64,000 bases of DNA. It comes from Pogostemon cablin (taxonomy: Eukaryota > Streptophyta > Magnoliopsida > Lamiales > Lamiaceae). Shown here in pieces: positions 57,781-64,000 of this stretch. The notes under the pieces are model-generated. The model ran no database searches and was not told the DNA's origin. It worked only from the letters and a program-made list of their open reading frames with translations. Made by a program: the position numbers and the translations under genes. How positions within the stretch are numbered: position 1 is the stretch's first letter; the number at the start of each line of letters is the position of its first letter. The stretch lies in NCBI GenBank assembly GCA_023678885.1, contig CM042994.1, positions 23,283,073 to 23,347,072 on the forward strand, written 5' to 3'.

Positions 57781-60700
57781 ATTTGCATGGCTAAAGAGGA
57801 ACCGACTATTAATTATTTTGTCATAAAGTTAGGTTGACAAATGAAATTAATGGGTAAAACCTTCTCTTGTAAATGTTCGGGTTTGTAAACGTCCACACTA
57901 TCGTGGCTTGCAAACTCATTGTGCTTGAGATGTCGGTGAATTTATATTTTATATTGTTTGAGGGAATCAATATAAATGGATAAATTCGAAGATTTGATCG
58001 GTGTATTTTTTTTATGATTCTCTGAATTTCAAATAGTTTTATTTCACTTATGGTTGACTAAAAGAAATTATATTTACTGGTCCAAAATTAGATGATTAGA
58101 AAAGAATCTTGGATTCGAATTTTACTGCTTAAGAAGTACATGTGTGTTCTCACAAAAGACTTATCATGATGCATATTAAAGTCTCTAGTGAAGAGATAAG
58201 AGATTCATAGAAATATGATGGTCTCATGTAACTCTTCGGATACTTGAGTAAGTTAAAAGGGGGTAGGTCATGATTGAATTTGATGAATGAAATGGAAATA
58301 CATGGAATAGAAGTTAAAGGAGAAACCTAAGTCAATTTTATTCTTCATAATTGCCTAGATGTTTTGAGTAAGTTTCTCCTGAATTACAAGAGGTTGTATA
58401 TGGTGGGAAACTTCTGACAAAACATATGGCGAAGAAAATCCAATTTCATCAAGATGTGAACTAGGATAGAATCTTACTTACTAGTCGTTGAAGCATGATT
58501 AGTGATGGCACCTACTGATACGTTGTGTAGATACCGGAATCACAAAATATTTATTACTAAGTGAGGATAAGATTATTTTATACATGGGTAATACTACGAG
58601 AGTAGTGGCTGTTGCAGTGGGAGTTGTTTATTTATCTTACGATATGAATAAACGTTTGATTTTGTAAAATTGTCTTTACGTGCGTTTTAATAGAAAGAAT
58701 TTGATTTGGTTTCTATGTATTAATAGATGGATACTCCATTTCATTTAAATGACATTGTCATTATAATGAAGGATAGAGTTGTAATCTGTTATGGTACGTT
58801 GGTGAACAATTTGTATACTCTTAAATCATGTATATTCCACAGATGCAACAAATAATAATTAATAATGCATCGTCTGATTTTAGTAAGAGAAATGAACCTT
58901 CGGAGATGAACTAAACATGCATTTGGCGTCTAAGACTAGATCATTTTACTTGAGTAGGACTCAAAAGTTGATAGCAGATGGACCGTAAGGTTAATATGAA
59001 GTGGAAACTATAGGACTTGCGAGTCTTACTTAGAAGTAAAAATGATTAATTACCTTTTCAAGGTAAAGGGGTGTAGAGCCAAAGATATATATGTTGGAAT
59101 TGGTTCATTCTGATTCAAACGGACCTAATATTATCCAGGCGAGAGGTGGTAATGAATAATCGAAGATTATTCTAGATACCGATATATTTATTTGATGCAC
59201 TGCATGTCTAAGTTCTTTGATTTATTCAAGAATTGCAAGGTTGGTACAGTAAAGCATCATGGAAAATATATCAAGTAATGACTATTTAATCGTCATTACG
59301 AGTATCTCTTAGGATAATTAGGAGCTATTAATCAGAGGTTGAGATTAAATCTCAAGTGGTCTACACCGGGCATGCCCCAGCTAAATGGTGTGGTGGATAG
59401 AAGGAATAAGACTTTTATGGTAATGATTAGATATATGATGAATTATTTGGAATTACTTAATTCATTTTATTGATAAGCCCTAGAAACAGTAATTCATTTG
59501 AATGTTTATCTGTTTGTGAGATATGCTATAAAAATGAAGGTGATTTATTTAGTCTAAAAGATCGAAGGATGATTGTTAACACAAACACTAGATTTTTGGA
59601 AAGGGACTATGTAATAAATCACATACCCATTTATAAGTTGTCCTAAAGGATGTGAGAAGAAAACACAAAGTATTAGTACCAATTGTGCAAGAGGATATAC
59701 CACAAGGTAAACTTCAACGCATGTCACGTCTGATACACAATTGCATGTAATGCCTTGTCGTAGTGGGAGAGATGTTCGACAACCTGTTTAATACATGTTT
59801 TGAGAGAGTCGTAAGACTTAATCCCTAGTAAACATGGATTGAACCCACGGATACGACGAAGCACTACAAGATCGAAATGCGATATCTTAGCTAGTGCAAT
59901 GATGTTGAAATAGAATTGATGAATTCTAAATTAAATCTGGGAGCTTGTAAGACCACTAAATGGTGTAAAAACCATTGGAAGTGGTCATATAAAATAAAAG
60001 AGGATCATATGGTAAGGTGAAAACCTTGGAAGCAAAGCTTGTTGCGAAAAAGGTATACTCAGAAAGAAATGGTTCGATTATGAGATAATATGTTCGCCAG
60101 TAGCTATGCCTAAGTCGATCTGGACTCTTTTACCTGTTGCTACTCATATGGAATATGAGGGATAACAAATAGATGTCAAGAAAACTTTCCTGATTGGAAG
60201 TCTTGAGGAAAACATCTATCTTAAGCAACCAGAGTGATTCATTGCAAAGAGCTAAGAGCATTTTGATATTAAGCTTAAAAGTTTCCATCAATGGACTAAA
60301 GCAAGCTTCAAAATTATAGAACATCCGTTTTGATGAAGAAATCCAGTGATATGGATTTTATCAATGCTCGGATATGTCTTGTGTATTGAAAAGAGTGACG
60401 GAAATGTGGTGGTATTTTTTGTACTATACGTAGATAGTATCTTACTCATTGGAGATAATGAAAGAGTATTGTCGGGCGTATGAGTATGGTTGATAAAGCG
60501 GTATGATATGAAGGACTTAAGAGGAGCAAAATATCCTTTTGATCACGGTAATACGGATTACAAGAAAGGATGTTATGCTTATCTCAAACTTCATAAGATG
60601 ATACGATCCTTACTTATTTTAGCATGTGAATTTATCTAAGTGAATGTGTCTTATGACACAAAAGTAGATAAAGAAGATGAAAGCGGTTCCTTATGCTTCG

Positions 60701-61397
60701 GCAAATGAGGAAGCTTAATCTAAGGAATGCTATGCACAAGATTGGATAACTGTTTTGCCGATGGCATGAACAATGGGTATCAACGTAACCCGGAACAAGA
60801 ATGATGAATTGTGGTAAGACATATATGAAGTGCCTGAGAAGGACTGGAAATTATATGTAGGCTTACAGGGCAGATTCACTGCTTCTTGTGGATTACGTAG
60901 ATTCGTATTTTTTAGTCAGATTGGACGGCAGTAAATCCACTTCAAGGTTATGTGTTTAATTTTAAGAAGTTGAGTCATAGTGTGGAAGAGTTTTAAATAG
61001 AAATATATTTCAGGCTCCGAATTCCATCATGGAAAGATGATAAATTGCAGCCTATGAGGCAGCCAAAGTATCTGTATGACTCTAGAAAATTCATGATGGA
61101 CTTTGATATGATTCTAAGTTTGCCCAAGATTATCACAATTTATATTGATGATATTGGTGCAGTTGCAAACTTGAAGGAATGACAAGTCCATAAGGAAATT
61201 AAACACATGGAGCGCGAGTACCACCTGTTACGAGAAATCGTATGATAAGGGGAAGGTTGTTGTCACCTAGATTGCATCAGATGATAACCTAGTAAATCCA
61301 TTTACAAGGACCTTAAGGCGAGAGCTTTTGATGGTCGTGTAGTGGGAGTGGAAATCAGATGTATGGCAGAAGACTTGACAGCATACTCTTTTAGTAT
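57781..61397 (+). pseudogene. Highly degraded Copia pol (integrase, RT, RNase H)
   Basis: Fragments appear in the expected order on the plus strand. The integrase is marked near 59371-59410 by a GMPQLNGVVDRRNKTF-like reading, close to the usual PQQNGVVERRN. The RT is marked at about 60430-60460 by LYVDSILLIGDN, where the second catalytic Asp of the YVDD box has become Ser. RNase H is marked at about 61140-61250 by DIGAVANLKE and HLLREIV pieces. Stops and shifts separate them and no long frame survives. Gag could not be recognised between 57781 and 58900. Confidence 0.78.
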
Positions 61398-61408
61398 AAG
61401 TGGGAGAT
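61398..61408 (+). other. Polypurine tract of the inner Copia element
   Basis: AAGTGGGAGAT lies immediately before the TGTTGG start of the 3' LTR. Confidence 0.85.
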
Positions 61409-62802
61409 TGTTGGATTGTATACTAAAAGTCTAGCTTTTTGTATGAACAATGTTATAACAATTAATTTGAAATGAGAATCATATGATCAAATGATTGCGT
61501 CTTATAATTTATTTATATGCATGATGCAATAGTCCACTTACTTTATACTATAGATAATATGTTGTGCGACAACACGCGGAAGATCATATTATCGGTTTCT
61601 TTATAAAGTATAAACAGATGCTCACAACCGAGATAGACGGGGACTCTCTATCTGGATGGTTGTAGTGGGGTTTGGTATTAGCTTGTCTTGGCTATAGAAT
61701 CACATTAGTCCACTTGTGTGTATTGAGCAGGACCGCTTGAGATCGTTCGACTTATACTGACTTATAGGAGAACTTGATCTCTGTTATTATGGAAGTTCGT
61801 GCTCTTAATCCATATACAATAACCTCGACACGTAGGGCAGTACGTATTTCTTTGATTCATCAATGGGGTGAGATTTACATGTAATTAAATCAACAAACTC
61901 GATGAGTTGGGAAGTAGTGTTGTCTCTATGGTGTGCTGTTAATTGTAGAAGGAATCTGTGTCCGTCATAGGTTGATGATGTCCCCTTGAGGAGCTCATAA
62001 GGATTATCATGTAAACCCTGCAGGTGGAATTTATTCCGGCATGATAATGAGGTTGAGTGGTACTACTCTTGGATGAGATATTAATTAATTGAGTTGTCAG
62101 TAACTTAAATTAATTAATGGACATTGTATATCTTAAACATGGGGAGACTAACGGGCTCATAATAAGAAGGAGCCCAAAACGTAATTTTGGGATTGGAAAG
62201 GCAGTGCAGTAATAATATTTTAGTGGAATATATTATTATTATTGGACTTAAGTATAAGCTTTGGCCTAAACTTGGATACTTAAGCCCAATGGAGGCCCAA
62301 CCCAATTTCTACTCCTGGTCCCTGCTGTAGCCCATGTATATAAGTCACCTCAGCTTATCTGGAACCCTAATCTAATCTAATTCATTATTCACATATGATG
62401 AGGGTTGAGAGCAGATTGAGGAGGTCTCGTAGATCGTCGCCCACACGACGTCGAGATCGGACTTGGGACATACGGTAGAAGATCAGAAGGTAGTTTACTG
62501 CTGCTGCCGCCACTTTGTGAAATTTGTATAAAATTATAAAGTGCTCAGAATTCGATGATCAATATACTGACGGAAATCCGTTGATGAGAGAATTGTCTGA
62601 GCACAAAGATCATTCAATTCCGACATCAGAGGAGGAAGTTATGGCCATTCTCGTGGGACTGCACAGTCTGCCAGCGAGAATCCTTCATCTTCTACATACC
62701 CTGGTGAACGTTAATCGTTTCTATGATTTATTGCTTCCGCTGATATTAGAAACGTATGGATCCCTAAAGGGTCACGTTAACCAAATGATCCAAGCGCCAA
62801 CA
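61409..62802 (+). repeat. 3' LTR of the inner Copia element
   Basis: 1394 bp, collinear with 54583-55976 with compensating small indels. Differences are concentrated toward the 3' third (about 62520-62640). Confidence 0.95.
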
Positions 62803-62807
62803 AGTAG

Positions 62808-63317
62808 TGTATCCTTGAAGTGTCTTTGTGATCTTGGCAAGGCTGACAGGAGCATAACTGCCTTATCTTCATTTGTTATCTTGAAATCTACATTCTCAAG
62901 GTCATCTACTATCTTGACGAATTCATCAGCTTGATCTATCAGATGCTTTTCATCATTCATCTTGAAGGCATGAAGTTTTTGTTTCAAATGTAACCTGTTT
63001 ACCATTGATTTGGCCATGTACAAAGATTCGAGCTTCTCTCATACTCCTATGGCTGTAGTTTCTTTGGCCACCTCCCTCAATGCTTTATCATCTAGACATA
63101 GAATGATGGTGGCGTAGGCTTTCTGTAATACACGAACATCAACGGGACCCCTTACACCACTGGTTGCAGCTTGCGGATCCTTGATTATCTCTGTCTTCAC
63201 TAGTGGAAGTGGCTTCAATTCATCCAAGAGATCCTGTTGCATCAGAGCAGCCTTCATCTTCAACTTCTAAAGGTAGAAATCCGTCTTTTTCGTGAGCTTT
63301 TCAACATCAAACCTCAT
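62808..63317 (-). pseudogene. Outer Copia gag N-terminal part
   Basis: Minus-strand frame from ATG at 63317. It has a DUF4219/UBN2-type Copia gag: LLDELKPLP, RVLQKAYATIILCLDD, KLESLYMAKSMVNRLHLK, DQADEFVKIVDDLENVD and LLSALPRSQRHF. Stops at about 63270 (TAG) and 63039-63041 (TGA) replace residues that are Trp in relatives. The frame ends at the insertion and continues at 54577. Confidence 0.88.
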
Positions 63318-63361
63318 TGTATTTATCGTGATCTTCTCGTTTCCCGCAAGACGGTGCCAAT

Positions 63362-64000
63362 TGTCAGAATAAGGTTTCAAACTTCTGCAGATCAGACTAC
63401 TAAAAATACTCACACAATCACTTTTTTTCTTGTACGATTTGTGTGTGTGAATATGTGTATAAAATTGTAGAGTGCAATGAGTTTTACGTGGTTTGGTGAA
63501 GAACCTACGTTCACGGGGAGAAGATGAAACCTTTATTGAGTATACTTTACAAAGAAAACAGAGCTCTCAATCTGCTAACACTCAACACTAACAAACAATA
63601 AATGAGATATGAATTTTCATGGCCAAATAACTGATCAGTATAGCTTCTTTTATAGGGTTGAGTAGCTGTCAAATACTCCTTCTTGATAACTGTAATTGCT
63701 ACCAGCCTTTAGTCTAATACTTAATGGATAAAAAAAGTTAATAACCGGTTACAACCAACCTCAAATGAACCAACCAAGAGGCTCTACATCAGCCTGATCA
63801 CAACTGCATCATTTCTTGATTATTCAACTAATACTAGCTTTTGTAACCACCATTATAGCTGTATTTTTTTGTTCGATAACCACATTTACAACTGTATAAT
63901 TACACCATGCATCCATGTTTTATGTTAGAACCCATGTGCACTCGTCGTACAATCCAATTAAGTCCTTCAACAGCCTTTTTTGGATATAGGATTTCATGTA
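63362..64000 (-). repeat. 5' LTR of the outer Copia element (cut by window end)
   Basis: Starts TGTCAGAATAAGG and follows 52619 onward. About 35-40 bp more would be needed to reach the end seen at 53265. A site reading TTGGCACCGTCTTGCGGGAA on the minus strand next to it is the probable primer site; it is not the usual iMet type. Confidence 0.85.

Larger units (their letters stand above)
54583..62802 (+). mobile_element. Ty1/Copia LTR retrotransposon inserted in the outer Copia element
   Basis: Both LTRs are 1394 bp (54583-55976, 61409-62802), start TGTTGGATT and end GCCAACA, and are flanked by a perfect AGTAG duplication (54578-54582, 62803-62807). A tRNA-iMet primer site and a purine tract mark the plus orientation. 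The pol region is recognisable but so broken that no long frame remains. The LTRs differ at roughly fifty sites by eye, so insertion is fairly recent compared with the decay of its coding part. Confidence 0.93.
52619..64000 (-). mobile_element. Non-autonomous Ty1/Copia element, split by a second Copia; right end outside window
   Basis: LTR copies lie at 52619-53265 and from 63362 to the window end. The minus-strand gag crosses the inserted element exactly: reading from 62808 and resuming at 54577 stays in frame after one copy of the AGTAG duplication is removed. Gag, zinc knuckle and protease are present, but integrase, RT and RNase H are absent. A coding stretch of unknown type fills the space between protease and the 3' LTR. 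The left target duplication partner lies beyond the window. Confidence 0.85.

Overview
This 64 kb window is nuclear DNA of a flowering plant. It has intron-containing genes with plant-type splice sites, plant Ty3/Gypsy and Ty1/Copia LTR retrotransposons, Stowaway, hAT and Mutator-like MITEs, and AT-rich intergenic DNA. The genes look eudicot, plausibly an asterid, but that is only an impression from protein similarity. No CRISPR array, operon, rRNA, canonical tRNA gene, virus or plasmid was seen.

Layout: (1) 1-8021, a minus-strand Ty3/Gypsy chromovirus-type element with about 2.0 kb LTRs, its left LTR cut by the window edge and its polyprotein broken by at least eight stops and one frameshift. 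(2) 8-12 kb, gene-free DNA with a Stowaway MITE and a hairpin-ended MITE. (3) 12.0-25.7 kb, the only gene-rich part: three intact-looking minus-strand genes in head-to-tail order, namely a CDCA7-like 4CXXC zinc-finger protein (5 exons), ent-kaurene oxidase CYP701A of gibberellin synthesis (8 exons, 509 aa) and a CLPTM1-family ER membrane protein (12 exons, 593 aa). A solo LTR and a SINE-like repeat lie between the last two. (4) 26-28 kb, intergenic DNA with MITEs. (5) 28.4-37.5 kb, a four-level nest: a Stowaway-like MITE holds a hAT MITE, which holds an Athila/Tat-like LTR element, which holds a deleted hAT transposon. (6) 37.6-43 kb, MITEs, two LTR-like remnants (one with a 59-bp x6 tandem array) and a degraded Ty3 integrase. 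(7) 43.0-50.9 kb, an Athila/Tat-like element with only a gag-like gene that carries an internal peptide repeat. (8) 51-52.6 kb, more MITEs. (9) 52.6-64.0 kb, a minus-strand non-autonomous Copia element with gag and protease but no integrase or RT, split by a plus-strand Copia element with two 1394-bp LTRs and a perfect 5-bp target duplication.

The three genes have unrelated roles: chromatin and DNA methylation upkeep (CDCA7 family), gibberellin synthesis (KO) and ER membrane or GPI-lipid function (CLPTM1 family). Nothing suggests a cluster. The most distinctive signals are the nested insertions that can be resolved base by base through target duplications, a group of small MITEs with 9-10 bp target duplications whose ends are themselves hairpins, the repeat arrays inside element leaders and LTRs, and the recurrent loss of Trp codons to stops in several elements. 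All coordinates, exon joins and repeat comparisons were made by eye.
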